In this document: positions 40,641-51,741 of the stretch, in pieces
Layout: each line of letters begins with the position of its first letter
Numbering within the stretch: position 1 is the stretch's first letter
Source of the DNA: Coenobita brevimanus
Taxonomy: Eukaryota > Arthropoda > Malacostraca > Decapoda > Coenobitidae
Reading direction: 5' to 3'
Assembly: GCA_032717465.1 (NCBI GenBank)
Contig: CM064655.1
Span: 14,856,652-14,920,651, forward strand
Length of the DNA: 64,000 nt
Position numbers and translations under genes: made by a program
The notes under the pieces: model-generated
Database searches by the model: none
Told to the model about the DNA's origin: nothing
What the model saw: only the letters and a program-made list of their open reading frames with translations

Positions 40641-42466
40641 ATGAAAATCAATGGTGCCATAAAAGATATACAGGTAAAGCAGCAGATGTTGGAGTGTACT
40701 TAGTGAGAAAGAGTTGTTGTTGTTATTGTTGTTGTGGCTGCTTAACCCCAGTCTACCTGACCAAGCAGATTTGTTGACCACAGATGAACAAATGCTCCTA
40801 TGAGGTTGTCCAACAGGTTCCCCACCCCACTGATGTCATGTTTGCATCTTACTGCATCATGCACTGTGCTGTGCTCCATTATGTATTGTGTCGAGTGGGC
40901 CTAATCTACAAGTAGGGTACATGTCATGTGTGATTCCACCCAATCCAAACTTTAACTAGTAACTTGGGAAGGCTGGGTGGTGATCTGATCTAAGCCTACC
41001 TAAGTGAGGTAGATCAGCTCAGTTCAATAATACCTCTGTTGGGTGGATATCTGGGAGTGGGGAGAAGGCTCACAGTACTGTATAGTAAGGGGCTGTACTG
41101 TCCAGCCTGTGAAGTGGGTGTGTAGAAGTTTATTCATTGTTAGCGTAAGAGTGTCTGGAACCAGGACGTCGTTGAAAGCGTCTCGTAATGATTGTGTGAG
41201 GATGAATTTATGTACCATTTGTACTGTGTGGATGTGTCATATAATGACAGGGATGATGTGTGCTGATAAACACTGCCACACAGAACTGTGTACGTCTAAT
41301 ACTGAGATAATGAGGATGTTGGTTTTGCAATGTAAATGAGCTACAACAGTAGTATGAATGCAGTAAGTGAAGATACTTAAGGTATTGTTCTGTAAACCTG
41401 CAAAGTTTTGTAGTGAGCTTAAGATAGGATGGAAGCCCACACTGAGGAAGCATAGGACAATACTGGTCTGATATATCGTGTAAAGTACGGAGACAAGGTA
41501 TGGTTTGGAAAAATAGCTGTATTATCGCTTGCTGACGATACTCTGTTGTTAACTCCTTCAGTACTAGAAATTTGTTGTGCATACATGCAGATGTTAAAAA
41601 AAAGTGCAACACCAGTACCATATTAGTGACATCCGTACGTGAGTACTGAGGTTATGTAATTGAGGTGATAGGGATTAAAGAATGCTTGGGATGGCTACTT
41701 TGGCATGTTTAGAATTAGATGTGGCATATCAGCTTTTGTATCCATCACATGATAATGCTGTACCGTACATAATAGACACGTCATAAGCCTTGACCAAATG
41801 TGCACAGTTTTTCTACAGTATATCGCAATATCTCATAGACCAATCATGTATTTTTCATTTTCCCGTGGTGTTGCACATATTCCCAATGATCCCAGAATGG
41901 ATTTAGTCTGGCCCTTGAATGCAGAGGGAGAGGCTGTGTGAGTTTGTTATGGCCTCTTACATTCCTCCCTCCCATAGTGACGAGGGAATTATGCCCAATA
42001 TATATAGGAGACAGACTCATCAGGGGATGATTCTGCCATAAAGATGTGTCACTGATGAAGAGGATAGTAATTATGACCCACAAAATGACTGAAGATTGCT
42101 GTAGTGGGAGTTCAGCTACACTTTCCAAGATGGGTGGGTAACTGACATCCTCCCCTGCCCTCCTCTCTTAGTCTTCTTCCCGACACCACATTTTTTCAAT
42201 ATTTCTCTTTCTGACCTATTTCATTTTAATATTTCAATCCATTTTCTTTGCTTTTCATCATGTTATTAGACCTTTTCTTATAATACACCCTGTTCCTTTA
42301 CCTTCATTTTTCTATTCTTTCATTCTTTTATCCTTCCATACGGCCTGGCATTACCTGGTTCCACTGATCTTGAGGTGCATCAACTGTCTACTTGAACCTA
42401 ATAAATACGTCTATATAAAGGTTAGTAAAATATGCATCACTCTGCACCTCATTTTTTTCAAGCAGA
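40641..42466. other. No recognised feature
   Basis: About 1.8 kb of intron without recognisable coding sequence or repeat family; a possible weak piggyBac-like end (TTAACTCCTTCAGTACTAG) at 41552. Confidence 0.4.
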
Positions 42467-42570
42467 TTCCCCCCCCCCCCAGTGCATGAAAGATGAAACC
42501 AAGGCCAGGAGCCTGCAAGAGTGTTCCCTCCAACAAAAAACAGAAACAAGAAAACAGAGAGCCAAATTCA

Positions 42571-43853
42571 TTATCTGTTCATTTCAAGATGCCTGGACAC
42601 ACTATGTTTGAAAGGCTGGAGATCACAGATAGTAGGAAATATAGACAGATGGAGACAGTCCCAGAGTTGACCTGTTGCATACATGAAGGACTGGGAGTAA
42701 TGGTTAACTCTTGCATTAGAAAGCTGGACAAACAAGGGATGAGTTTGTTGCTCGACAGGTGCTGCACACCTGCCGTAGTGGTGGAGGGATGGAAGCGGAC
42801 ACTTCAAACGAGCAATAACCATTGAAATTGTGACAGAAAAGAGATAAAGATGCAACAACATGGCAAAGAGACAGAAGTTGAAGGGAGCCAGTATGGGGAG
42901 GAGAGTTAATAAGATGAAAAGACTTTGACTCCATCTTGCTGTGAAGAGATGTATGTGGGGAGTCTCCCCACCCATGAGAGTTGTACTCTACACAGTGGCA
43001 AATAAAACCTGTGTACAAAGTCAACAACTGTGCAGGGGTAAATAGGACAGTGTCAGCTTAGCACACCTAATCTCTTGGAAGCTGATTTTGTAAGAGAGGT
43101 AACATGATCTATCCAAGATAAATCCCGAGAGAATGAAACTCCAAGTACTGTATGTTTAAAGATGATGCAGGATTTAGTTGGATACTGTTAAAAATCAAAG
43201 GATATTCCTGTGGAAGATTTTTGAAAGATGTAAAAACTGAGTTTTTGCCACATTAAAAACAAGATTACTTTCACCCCAGTCAGAGATATGAGCCAAGTCA
43301 GACATTAGGTGTGCCATAGTCTCATGCCTTGTTTGTTAAAGTAACTGCTGAGATGGACGCTGCAGGAAGCAAATGGAAAGGTGATTGGTGGAGTCTCAGC
43401 ATATGAGTGGATAGGGTTTGATGTACAGCTCAAAAGGTCATTGATGAGTAAAAGGAAGACAGGTGAGATAGGGCAGAGCCCTGAGGAACGACATTACTGA
43501 TAGCTCTAGGAGGAGAATGGTGACCGTCTACAACAGCAGCTATAGAATGACCAGAAAGGAAGCTAGAGACGAAGGCGCAGAGAGAAGGACAGAAATCGTA
43601 AGAGAGAAGTTTGGAAAATAAAGATTTATGCCATACTTGATCGAAAGCCTTTGATATGTCAAATGCAATGACAAAGCTTTCACCAAAGTCCTGAAATGAG
43701 GATGACTAGGAGTCTGAAAGGTAGGTGAGATGATCACCAGTGGAGCATCCCTGGCGGAAACCTTCCTGGCGATCAGAATGATGGTTGTGATAGGAAAGGT
43801 AACTTAAAATTGTTTGGTTAAGAATAGACTCAAAAACTTTTGAAATACAGGAT
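42571..43853 (-). pseudogene. Jockey-type polymerase, second half
   Basis: Reads in several frames from 'CISKVFESILNQTI', then 'SDRQEGFRQGCSTGDHLTY', 'FVIAFDISKAFDQVWH' (first palm Asp), a changed 'VPQGSALS' turn and an expected YADD site now lacking one base, to 'CVEYNSHGWGDSPHTSLHS', 'ARVNHYSQSFMYATGQLWD' and 'CPGILK/SRHLEMNR' at the end. Shifts and stops throughout. The polymerase would copy element RNA at the target. Confidence 0.7.
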
Positions 43854-43923
43854 GTTAAGCAACGTTGGGTCTGGTTAGTACTTGGATGGGTGACCGCCTG
43901 GGAACACCAGATGCTGTTGGCAT
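43854..43923 (+). pseudogene. 5S rRNA-derived segment (3' ~70 nt)
   Basis: GTTAAGCAACGTTGGGTCTG, then GGTTAGTACTTGGATGGGTG, then ACCGCCTGGGAACACCAG and ATGCTGTTGGCAT match the 3' half of animal 5S rRNA to its last bases. It keeps the part that corresponds to the internal Pol III control region (A-box, intermediate element and C-box) and lacks the first ~48 nt. Directly followed by RTE-leader-like sequence, so it appears to be the head of a 5S-type SINE rather than a working 5S gene. Confidence 0.85.
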
Positions 43924-44053
43924 AACGTTCTCCCTACGTGTCAAGTGGGGTTGGTGGAGGATTGGTGCCCCTCCCTGTAAAACAATTAACTCTAAGCCCT
44001 TGGCCACCCCGTTTGGGATACATGGCGTCTGGCAATGAATGAATGAATGAATA
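43924..44053 (+). mobile_element. RTE-derived SINE: RTE 5' leader joined to RTE 3' end, (GAAT)n tail
   Basis: CAAGTGGGGTTGGTGGAGG..CCCTGTAAAACAATTAACTC matches the start of RTE copy A. It is followed at once by CCTTGGCCACCCCG..GGCGTCTGGCA, the RTE 3' end, and then (GAAT)n at 44034-44052 where RTE has (GATA)n. The same fusion is seen at 60437-60548, so it is a real short family: a LINE stripped to its two ends. Confidence 0.85.
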
Positions 44054-44054
44054 A

Positions 44055-44385
44055 AGCAATTGGCTGAATCGGTAGAGAGGCGGCTTGCAGTCCTGATGGA
44101 CCCAGGTTCGAATCCTGGCTGGGGCAGGGGACAGTTTTAACGATTTGAATTTCATAAAAAGTAGACTTTCCTGATCTACCAGATGACCCGCCAACATGTC
44201 ATAAAAATACCCCCGTTAATACCAATACACCAGTCCTGTATGAGACAGCCCTAGCATGTATTCAATATGGACGGCGGGTGTTAGCGCCGAAGTGGTGACA
44301 TGTGGAGGTGTAGGAGGACTACTGGGCCTTGGGATAGGCTACTGCCCCCAAGATATAGGCCCTGAAGCCTTTGCCCAGAGTCGGA

Positions 44386-44422
<37 letters not shown>
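44055..44422 (+). mobile_element. tRNA-headed SINE with poly(A)
   Basis: 44055-44126 is tRNA-like: A-box TGGCTGAATCGGTAGAG, a perfect five-pair T-arm CCAGG-TTCGAAT-CCTGG with B-box GGTTCGAATCC at 44105. The acceptor stem does not pair, so it is not a working tRNA. An unknown body follows, and then an A-run (44388-44422). It lies next to the RTE-derived SINE inside the Jockey LINE. Confidence 0.75.
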
Positions 44423-44427
<5 letters not shown>

Positions 44428-44712
44428 ACAGTTAGAGGGCTGGGAATGGTTGTCCTTCTTTGAGGCAGACTTAATGAGAGCAAACTTCCAGCACGAAGGA
44501 AAGGTACAAATTGACAGACAAAGGCGAATGAGTTTACCTAGGCAGGGTATAAGCACAGAAGCACAGTTCTTGAGGACAACAGCCGGGACCCCATCAGGCC
44601 CATTTACCTTGTGAGTACTGAGGCCAGTGATGGCAGAAAATACATCAACTGAAGAGATTTGAATGTCAGCCATAAGGAAGTCACAGGGGAGGAAGTGATG
44701 GAGGAACAGCAT
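44423..44712 (-). pseudogene. Jockey-type polymerase, first blocks
   Basis: 'DVFSAITGLSTHKVNGPDG', 'VPAVVLKNCASVLIPCL' and 'FPSCWKFALIKSASKKD', ending 'QPSNC' where the SINE block begins. These are the first reverse transcriptase blocks; the frame resumes at 43853 beyond the SINEs. Confidence 0.75.
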
Positions 44713-45970
44713 AGGAATCCTCCAAGATGGAATTGGAGGAGAAAGTCTGGATGAAGAGTTCTGTTTTATCAGTAGAAAAAATAGCTACAGAGGCATCAGA
44801 GTGGAAACGAGGAGGGAAGGATGATGAAGCAAAGTTGTTAGAAAGGTTTTTGGCAAGGTGTCAGAAGGAGCAGGAAAAATGTGAGTTGGAGAGTTCAGAG
44901 CATTTAGTACGAATGTATTTTTTTTTAGGAGAGTGAAGAACAGACTTTGCACGATTCCGGGCAGAAGCATAAAACAGATGAGATTCAGGGGTGGGTTGGA
45001 TTTGGTACCTTTTGCAGGCTTCTCCTTGTTGTGGAAAACATTACAACAAGCATTTTTAAACCAAGTTTTTTTTTTTTGCATTAGTCACAGGATATGAGAA
45101 AGGAATGCATGCTTCCACGTCCAAGAGAAAAACCTTCGTAATGCCCCAGGCACACTCAGATGGCTCTCAGCCCTGAAGGCAATAATCATTCCTGTGAAAA
45201 TATAAAAAAGTACTGCCTGATGGCCTCTCAGTCAGCAGCTCCAAACTGCCACAACCAATGGTTCTTGGGGGGGTCCACCGGCCTTAGTGAAGTGATAGGA
45301 CAGGTTAAGATGATATGGTTGTGATCAGAGGAGCCACAGAAAGAGGAAAGATTAACAGAATAAGCAGAAGGATTACTTGTATGGAAGAGGTCAAGTATGT
45401 TGGAACTCTCTCCAAGACAGTCAGGGATACAGGTAGGGTGCTGGACAAGTTGCTCTAAGTTATTAAGGATAGAAAAGATACAAATTTGTTCACCAGGTGG
45501 ATCAGTGAAAAAGAGAAGTGCCAAAGGTGGTGGTGAACACTGAAATCTCCTAGAATGAAGATTTCAAAGAAAGGAGAAACTGACAGGATGTGTTCCATCT
45601 TATTAGTGTTCCATCAAAGATGTAAGACAGTTAAAGAATTTTTCAGTCAATAGAATTACAGTAAACAGTACAGATATATTTAGTTAGAGAATGACAGGAT
45701 GGCCAAAGATAGAGAGTAGAGAATTCAGAAGATTCAAGTTCAGGAACACATGAGCAGGATATGTTGATGTGTACATATACACAACAGCCACCTTTGCCTT
45801 TGAAATGAGCACAGAGAATGTAGAAGGATACAGGAAAGGGTTTGCTATCTGCTGCTTCAGACTGTTGAATCTCAGTTAGAAAGACAAGGTGAGGTTTAGA
45901 GGAGGAGAGGTGGGTTCAACAGAAAGAAAGTTAAAGGAAGGCCGCAAATGTTGCAGAAATGAAGAAGTAA
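44713..45970 (-). pseudogene. Jockey-type LINE endonuclease and linker
   Basis: 45228-45524 is open: 'PPGEQICIFSILNNLEQLV', 'NILDLFHTSNPSAYSVNL', 'FCGSSDHNHIILTCPI' (Ser-Asp-His). Upstream pieces (45540-45970) read the 'ILGDFSVHHH' region and the Glu motif ('LVFLTEIQQSEAADSKP'). Linker pieces lie at 44785-45081. Damaged by shifts; the stop pattern indicates an old copy. Confidence 0.65.
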
Positions 45971-46170
45971 GTCAGACAGTGGTTTCAGGCACCTTGTTTG
46001 GTCACCATCAGGAGAGAGGCAGATGTGCATGTAGTCTGGTGTTGACAGTTAGAGGAAATTGCATCGGAGAGCATGCTCGCCTTCTCTCTGAATTACTGAA
46101 ACACTGAAAAAGTTCAGAATGGGGGGATGGTCAGGAGATAATCCTGAGGGCTGATGAAAAGAGAGCTCCA

Positions 46171-46474
46171 GCTCTCCATGTCATCAGCTTTCCAACCACC
46201 TTAGGAGTACTGCCCTGCTCGACTGATGCTGCAGTCTACTCCCTGAGATGTATATCTTTCTACTTGTAAAACCTATGAAAAAAGAATGTCAGCATAATGT
46301 TGTGATCCCTTGGTTATCGTGCAATTAGTTATAGAGGTGTTTGTTATCACTGCAAGATGAATATCTGCACTACTGCAGTTATCGCGCATTTCTCAGCTCA
46401 GAAACTTGAGTATCATGCACCTTAGCTGGTTCCTGCTGAAAATGGTGGTGCAAAATCTGTGGTTTCTAATGACT
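46171..46474. other. No recognised feature
   Basis: Non-coding sequence between the LINE and the TTAA that opens the piggyBac element. Confidence 0.4.
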
Positions 46475-46681
46475 TTAACCCCTCGTCTGCTGCGTTCCTT
46501 TTAAAAGGTCCGATCGATTGTCTGCGACATTCCTTTTAAAATCCACACTTTTGTTTCAAAAATTCCGCCATGAATTTTGGCGGGTGCATGTTATGTATTC
46601 TGCCGTGCTACTTGGGGTTGCTAGATTATCCTTTCACCTTACTGTTGTGCCCCAGTTTGTGCCCATTTGTGCCCAGCAGCC

Positions 46682-48325
46682 ATGGAGTCGTCACGTAGTC
46701 ATTTCGAGTCTCCCATACCCTCTATATCGTGTGGTGTTAGCAAGCAGAGGAGAGCTACAGTTCGGAAACGAATACAAAAACGTAAATATACACCTGCAAC
46801 TGAAAGTGACAGTGACAGTGAAGTGGTAGATGTAAAGGAAAGCAAGAAAAACATTGCTAAAGTCACTACACCACACAGGAAGCGAAAACAGTATGTTACA
46901 CCATCAAAGTTCCCTGGGCTGCTATTTGATAAAGACAGTGAAACAGATACTAGTGAAGAAAGTGAACAGTCCTGCAGTGAAGAAGAGCAAGATTTAGGTA
47001 ATATACTTCCTAGTGCTGGTGAAGAGGAAAGTGAAAATGAAGTGGGTGAGAGTGGAGTGGGACAAAGTGTGCATGGATCTGCCAGAGCCAGTGTTCCCAC
47101 CTCACATCACCACACAAAAAAATCAACCCGCGCATCTTCCATGGCACCAAGCCATGCAGTAAAATCTCTTGTAAAACAATTTTACAGAGAACAATCAGAG
47201 CAAATATCACCACAACCTAGCACCTCAAGGATGATATCTCCTTCACCACCTCACACCCCGCACATGCCGTCTCCATCACCACCTCCCACCAGCCCTACTC
47301 CGTCTCCACCACCACCTCCTACCAGCCCCACTCCGTCTCCATCACCACCTCCCACCAGCCCTACTCCATCTCCACCACCACCTCCTATCAGCCCCACTCC
47401 GTCTCCACCACCACCTCCCGCCAGCTCCACGCAACTTTCATTCACTTGGAGTGATGGAAGGAATTTTACACCTGACATCCATCCATTTGATGCCAGTAAC
47501 AGTGGTGTTACAGAAGACTGGCCAAACCGGCCGGATGCCCCAGAAATGAATTACTTTGAGGCATTTTTTACGGATGATATAATCGACCTCATCTGTACCC
47601 AGACAAACTTATATCACCAGTTCATCACTCAGCAGCACGAGTTCTCCCCCAGGTCTCGTGTTCATAGGTGGAAAGATATTGTGAGGGCCGACCTGATGTC
47701 ATTCTTGGCATTGCTAATGCTCATGCCACACTGCAAGAAGCAGGTGCTGAGCGATTATTGGAAGGATGATGCCCTAATCCCTACACCTATCTTCGGTAAA
47801 TACATGCCACGGGACAGATTCTTGGTACTACTGCGTTTTCTTCACTTCGCAGACAACAGATATCCCTCCAACACAGACCGGTTGTGGAAAATTCGTGATC
47901 TCTTCATGATGCTGAAAGGAAACTTCACCAAGTACTTTGTCCCTTTCAGGAAGTTAGTGATCGACGAGTCGCTCGTACTGTTCAGAGGTAGACTAGTGTT
48001 CAAACAGTACATACCATCCAAACGACACCACTTTGGCATCAAGCTATTTGTGATGTGTGACTGCCACACTGGGTATGTGTTGGACATGATAGTCTACACA
48101 GCAACGGACATTGACATTCCACGGAACGATCCTCTTGGGGTGCCGGGAGCTGTCGTGAAGAAACTGATAGCAAACTACCTCGGTCAAGGTCACATTCTTT
48201 ATACCGACAACTGGTATACCAGCCTTTCCTTGGCATCATTCCTCCACACCAATGGCACTGGTTCCTGTGGCGCTGTACGAAGGAATCGCAAGTTTATGCC
48301 AAAGTTTGCACCATCTGCAGGATGA
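46682..48325 (+). CDS. piggyBac transposase (main part)
   Basis: ATG at 46682 in good context (GCCATGG); 547 codons to a TGA. The N-terminus is Ser/acidic, followed by a Pro-Ser repeat block ('SPPPPPTSPTPSP', about residues 180-255). The DDE_Tnp_1_7 domain begins near 'PEMNYFEAFFTDDIIDLI'. Catalytic Asp residues are seen in 'RKLVIDESLVLFRG' and 'ILYTDNWYTSLSLA'; the third lies beyond the TGA in 'KPDAVLDYN' (48475). The insertion-domain outline (RFLVLLRFLHFADN) is present. It excises at TTAA without scars. The TGA at 48323 and a TAG near 48458 interrupt an otherwise continuous frame. Confidence 0.92.
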   Translation: MESSRSHFESPIPSISCGVSKQRRATVRKRIQKRKYTPATESDSDSEVVDVKESKKNIAKVTTPHRKRKQYVTPSKFPGLLFDKDSETDTSEESEQSCSEEEQDLGNILPSAGEEESENEVGESGVGQSVHGSARASVPTSHHHTKKSTRASSMAPSHAVKSLVKQFYREQSEQISPQPSTSRMISPSPPHTPHMPSPSPPPTSPTPSPPPPPTSPTPSPSPPPTSPTPSPPPPPISPTPSPPPPPASSTQLSFTWSDGRNFTPDIHPFDASNSGVTEDWPNRPDAPEMNYFEAFFTDDIIDLICTQTNLYHQFITQQHEFSPRSRVHRWKDIVRADLMSFLALLMLMPHCKKQVLSDYWKDDALIPTPIFGKYMPRDRFLVLLRFLHFADNRYPSNTDRLWKIRDLFMMLKGNFTKYFVPFRKLVIDESLVLFRGRLVFKQYIPSKRHHFGIKLFVMCDCHTGYVLDMIVYTATDIDIPRNDPLGVPGAVVKKLIANYLGQGHILYTDNWYTSLSLASFLHTNGTGSCGAVRRNRKFMPKFAPSAG

Positions 48326-48965
48326 GGAAGTGTACAGTTGTCAAAATCATACAACATATTGTCAATTGGCTGGCAGGACAAGAGAGATGTGACTGTGCTG
48401 ACAACAGTTCACAAAGGGAACATGATAGAAACAGACAAAACAGACCACCATACAGGATAGAAAATACAGAAGCCAGATGCAGTGTTGGACTATAACCTGA
48501 ACATGAACTTAGTTGATAAGTGTGACATGCAATTGTGCAATGTTGAGTGTGTCTGGAAAACAGTGAGGTGGTACATCAAGTTGTTCCTGCATCTTGTGGA
48601 TGTGACACTTCTCAATGCATATAACTTGTACCTCTTTCGGTCACACAAGAAGATAAAGTTTCGTGAGTTCTCCTACAATGTAGTGTTCCAGCTGCTAGAA
48701 AAATATGGAACACTACAAACAACAGAAAGAGGAAGGAGATATGCTGCTTTGCCTGACAGGTTGGCAGGTAAAGAGTTTTTGCAGCGACATTACTTGGCAC
48801 ATACAGCAACATCAGAGGGTGGAACAAAAAGGCAGGTGTTGTGTCATGTCTGCAAGAACACTACCAGGCGTGAGAAGGAAAGTGACAACATGGTGTCAAG
48901 AGTGTCAGGTGGGCTTATGCATAGGCGACTGCTACCGTGACTTCCACACACTCGTCAAATTCTAG
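48326..48965 (+). pseudogene. piggyBac transposase C-terminus with zinc-binding tail
   Basis: After the TGA the same protein continues: 'DKRDVTVLTTVHKGNMIET', a TAG, 'DAVLDYNLNMNLVDKCDM' (third catalytic Asp) and 'FREFSYNVVFQLLEKYGT'. The Cys-rich end 'CHVCKNTTRREKES' then shifts frame near 48890 to 'CQECQVGLCIGDCYRDFH', the cross-brace zinc finger that binds DNA ends in piggyBac enzymes. Three lesions in about 640 bases. Confidence 0.85.
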
Positions 48966-48989
48966 ACTCTTTGACTCATCTGTAAATAA

Positions 48990-49445
48990 GTGAAGACTAT
49001 TTGTAAGTGTAATTGTAAGTGTTATAATAAAATGAAAGAGAGGATAAAAGTGACTTTTCTGATAAGTGAAAGAGACTATTTTATAAGCATAGTAATAGAA
49101 AAATAAGCTAAGGAAATACTGTATTTCATTGAAGTTTACTATTACTGAGTAAGTGTAATTGTAAGTGTAATAATAGAAATGAAAGTGAGGATAAAAGTGA
49201 CTTTTCTGATGAGTGAAAGAGACTATTTTATAAGCGTAATAATAGAAAAATAAGCTAAGGAAATACTGTATTTCATTGAAGTTTACTATTACTGAGTAAG
49301 TGTAATTGTAAATGTAATAATAGAAATGAAAAAGAGGATAAAAGTGACTTTTCTGATAAGTGAAAGAGACTATTTTTATAAGAGTAATAATAAAAAAAAT
49401 AAGCTAAGGAAATACTGTATTTCATTGAAATTTACCATTACTGAA
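48990..49445 (+). repeat. Three-copy tandem repeat, 147-base period, in piggyBac
   Basis: GGATAAAAGTGACTTTTCTG starts at 49042, 49189 and 49336, exactly 147 bases apart twice. Copies are nearly identical and A/T-rich. Located between the transposase stop and the right end. Confidence 0.9.
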
Positions 49446-50087
49446 TAAGTTTTCACTGTTCAGTATAATGATGGAAGTGCTAAGACACACACAACATAGT
49501 GCAAATGAAATGGTGGAGCGGGGTGGTGGAGATAAGTGGTGCAGTGGCGAGCCTGGACGGCCTTGGCAACAGTGCCTCCCGGTTGGCTCGCCTCAGTCAC
49601 CGCGCAAAAACGGCGAAAATGACTTTGCTTCCACATCTCTACAGCAACACATGAGAACCTAGACCTTCACTGAAATGCTCATAGGTAAGAACAAAGGTTG
49701 AGCTTTCTTGTGCATGTTTTATTTTGTCTTTATCTTAATACATAATATGAGAATTATTGAGTTGAAAATGGGTAATTTTGGGCTGGATTGCCGCACCAGG
49801 GATACAGCTCCTGCCACCATTGCCGCAGCCGAGGGGTTAAGGGATTCAAGGATAAGCCCCACTCAGGGAGTTAATCCTAGGTGATGGAGATCATTAACTG
49901 TCCACCCCATAGACTCAGAACCCCTTACCCTAAGCCCATCTCAGGTCTCAGTATGGTATGTGCCTCTTCCTTATTATGCCCCTTTCATCATGCTCTATTA
50001 AACTAACCATGCCTAAGTATATTTCTGATACTTACCATAACAGTATGAATGCATAAGTGAATCTACATTGTTATAAAATGGAAAATC
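49446..50087. other. Right end of piggyBac, then unrecognised sequence
   Basis: 49446-49836 is the element 3' region; 49841-50087 is unrecognised intron. Confidence 0.5.
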
Positions 50088-51195
50088 TGTGCCTTCATCG
50101 CTAGCTTCCTTTCTGGTCGTTCTATAGCCACTGTTGTAGACGGCCATCGTTCTTCTCCTAGATCTATCAACAGTGGTGTTCCTCAGGGCTCTGTCCTATC
50201 ACCAACTCTCTTCCTTTTATTCATCAATGACCTTCTAAGTTGTACATCTAACCCTATCCACTCATACGCTGATGACTCCACCCTTCACCTTTCCATTCGG
50301 TTCCCGCAACGCTCATCTCAGCAGTTACTTCAACAAACAAGGGATGAGGCTATGGCACATCTAATGTCTGACTTGGCTCGTATCTCTGACTGAGGTAAAA
50401 ATAATCTTGTTGTTTTTAATGCATCAAGACTCAGTTCTTACACTTATCAACCCGTCAAAATCTTCCACGGGTATACCCACTAATGTTTAATAATATTCAG
50501 CTTAATCCTGCATCATCCTTGAACATGCTTGGGGTTTCATTTACTTGGGACTTATCTTGGAAAGATCATATTACATCTCTCGTAAAATCTGCTTCCAAGA
50601 GATTGGGTGTGCTAAGCCGACTCCGTTCTTTCTTTACCCCTGGACAATTGTTGACTCTATACAGGGGTTTTATCCGCCCCTGTGTGGAGTACAACTCTCA
50701 TGTGTGGGGAGGCTCCCCACATACAGCTCTCCTCAATAGGGTGGAGTCAAAGGCTTTTGGTCTCATCAACTCACCCCCTCTTACTGACTCCCTTCAACCT
50801 CTGTCTCTTCGCCGCACTGTTGCATCTTTATCTCTTTTCTATCGCTACTTTAATGGTCACTGCTCCTTTGAACTGTCTGCATGCATTCCTCCACCTCTAC
50901 GATGGGCGCGTAGCACCCGTCTAGCAGCAAACTCTCATCCCTTTTCTGTCCAACTCTCTACTGCAAGAGTTAACCGTTACTCCCAGTCCTTCATTTATGC
51001 AACAGGTCAACTCTGGAACTGTCTCCCTCTGTCTGTATTTCCTGCTGCTTATGATCTCCAGTCTTTCAAAAGCAGTGTGTCCAGGCATCTCGAAATGAAT
51101 GGATCTTGAATTTGGCTCTCTCCTGTATTTTGTTTTTCTCTTGGAGGGAACTCTTATAGCGGGCTCAAGGCCTTTGGTTCCTTCTTCCTTGCATA
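50088..51195 (+). mobile_element. Jockey-type LINE, 5'-truncated
   Basis: Same family as 42481-46170, plus strand. Begins in the palm and ends in a short A-run (51186-51205). Confidence 0.8.
50095..51109 (+). pseudogene. Jockey-type reverse transcriptase end (two frames)
   Basis: 50095-50390 reads 'FIASFLSGRSIATVVDGH', 'SGVPQGSVLSPTLFLLFIN' and 'IHSYADDSTLHLSIRF' (Tyr-Ala-Asp-Asp intact) to a TGA at 50392. 50483-51109 is open: 'LNMLGVSFTWDLSWKDHI' (thumb), 'YRGFIRPCVEYNSHVWGG', 'FGLINSPPLTDSLQPLSL' and 'SFKSSVSRHLEMNG'. The first catalytic Asp is missing because of truncation. Confidence 0.8.
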
Positions 51196-51317
51196 AAAAA
51201 AAATATATATATACATGATGGGGATGTGGGTTAAAGAGAGGGTGGCTTGATGACCTGGAGGCAATTTGTTATGGCCATCCTTTCCAGGCTTTGGGGATTT
51301 GACTATAGATATATTAA

Positions 51318-51420
51318 CCCCTATGTGCCAGTTGACGTGCATAGCCATCACGATTTGGGGGGGGGGGGAGCAATGCCGGTTGACGTGTATAGCCGCAAGT
51401 GTCTTCCCGCCACCCTTTGA
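51318..51420 (+). mobile_element. Possible lone piggyBac-like end
   Basis: TTAA (51314-51317) then CCCCTATGTGCCAGTTGACG, with GTTGACGTGNATAGCC present twice (about 51331 and 51379). The form matches piggyBac ends, but no partner end was found. Confidence 0.35.
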
Positions 51421-51730
51421 ACTTTAACTTATCCTTACTCATCGATGGGACCACCTGGAAATGTGGGGGATACTTTCATATGAAAGAGGAAGAGTTGGTA
51501 AGTCTTATGTATCTTTAATTTTTCTCTAGCTCTTATAGTTTGGCAGACATTAGGGTTTGACAGAAGGACATTTTTTTCCGTCATGGATATCCCTAATAGG
51601 GAGGAGAGTACAAAAAAAACTTGGAACTGGGATTATCCCATCACCTGATTGGCAGTGTTGTATGAATGGCCAACATTTCACTCAATTTGTCACTGAAGCT
51701 AAAGAAAATGTAACTGTACTCAGAGTTGTA
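51421..51730. other. No recognised feature
   Basis: Intronic; ends with ATTTAGAGGTC, the target duplication of the next element. Confidence 0.4.
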
Positions 51731-51741
51731 ATTTAGAGGTC

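Larger units (their letters stand above)
42481..46170 (-). mobile_element. Jockey-type LINE, near full length, with composite SINE inside
   Basis: Minus-strand LINE with endonuclease (45970-45230), linker and polymerase (44710-42580) and a 3' end at a C-run (42467-42480). Interrupted at 43854-44422 by SINE sequence. The same family occurs truncated at 50088-51195. Confidence 0.75.
46479..49836 (+). mobile_element. Complete piggyBac element
   Basis: TTAA at 46475-46478 and 49837-49840 flank about 3.36 kb. Ends: CCCCTCGTCTGCTGCG on the left, and CCCCTCGGCTGCGGC on the complement of the right. Contains a transposase gene and a 3' tandem-repeat region. It sits in the 15.4 kb kinesin intron. Confidence 0.9.

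Noticed and set aside
42493..42825. 110-codon plus-strand frame
   Set aside because: It is the complement of the Jockey-type LINE C-terminus.
43854..43923. A functional 5S rRNA gene
   Set aside because: Only the 3' ~70 nt are present; no 5' part and no terminator in the right place.
44055..44126. A functional tRNA gene
   Set aside because: The T-arm and B-box are good, but the acceptor ends do not pair and a SINE body with poly(A) follows.
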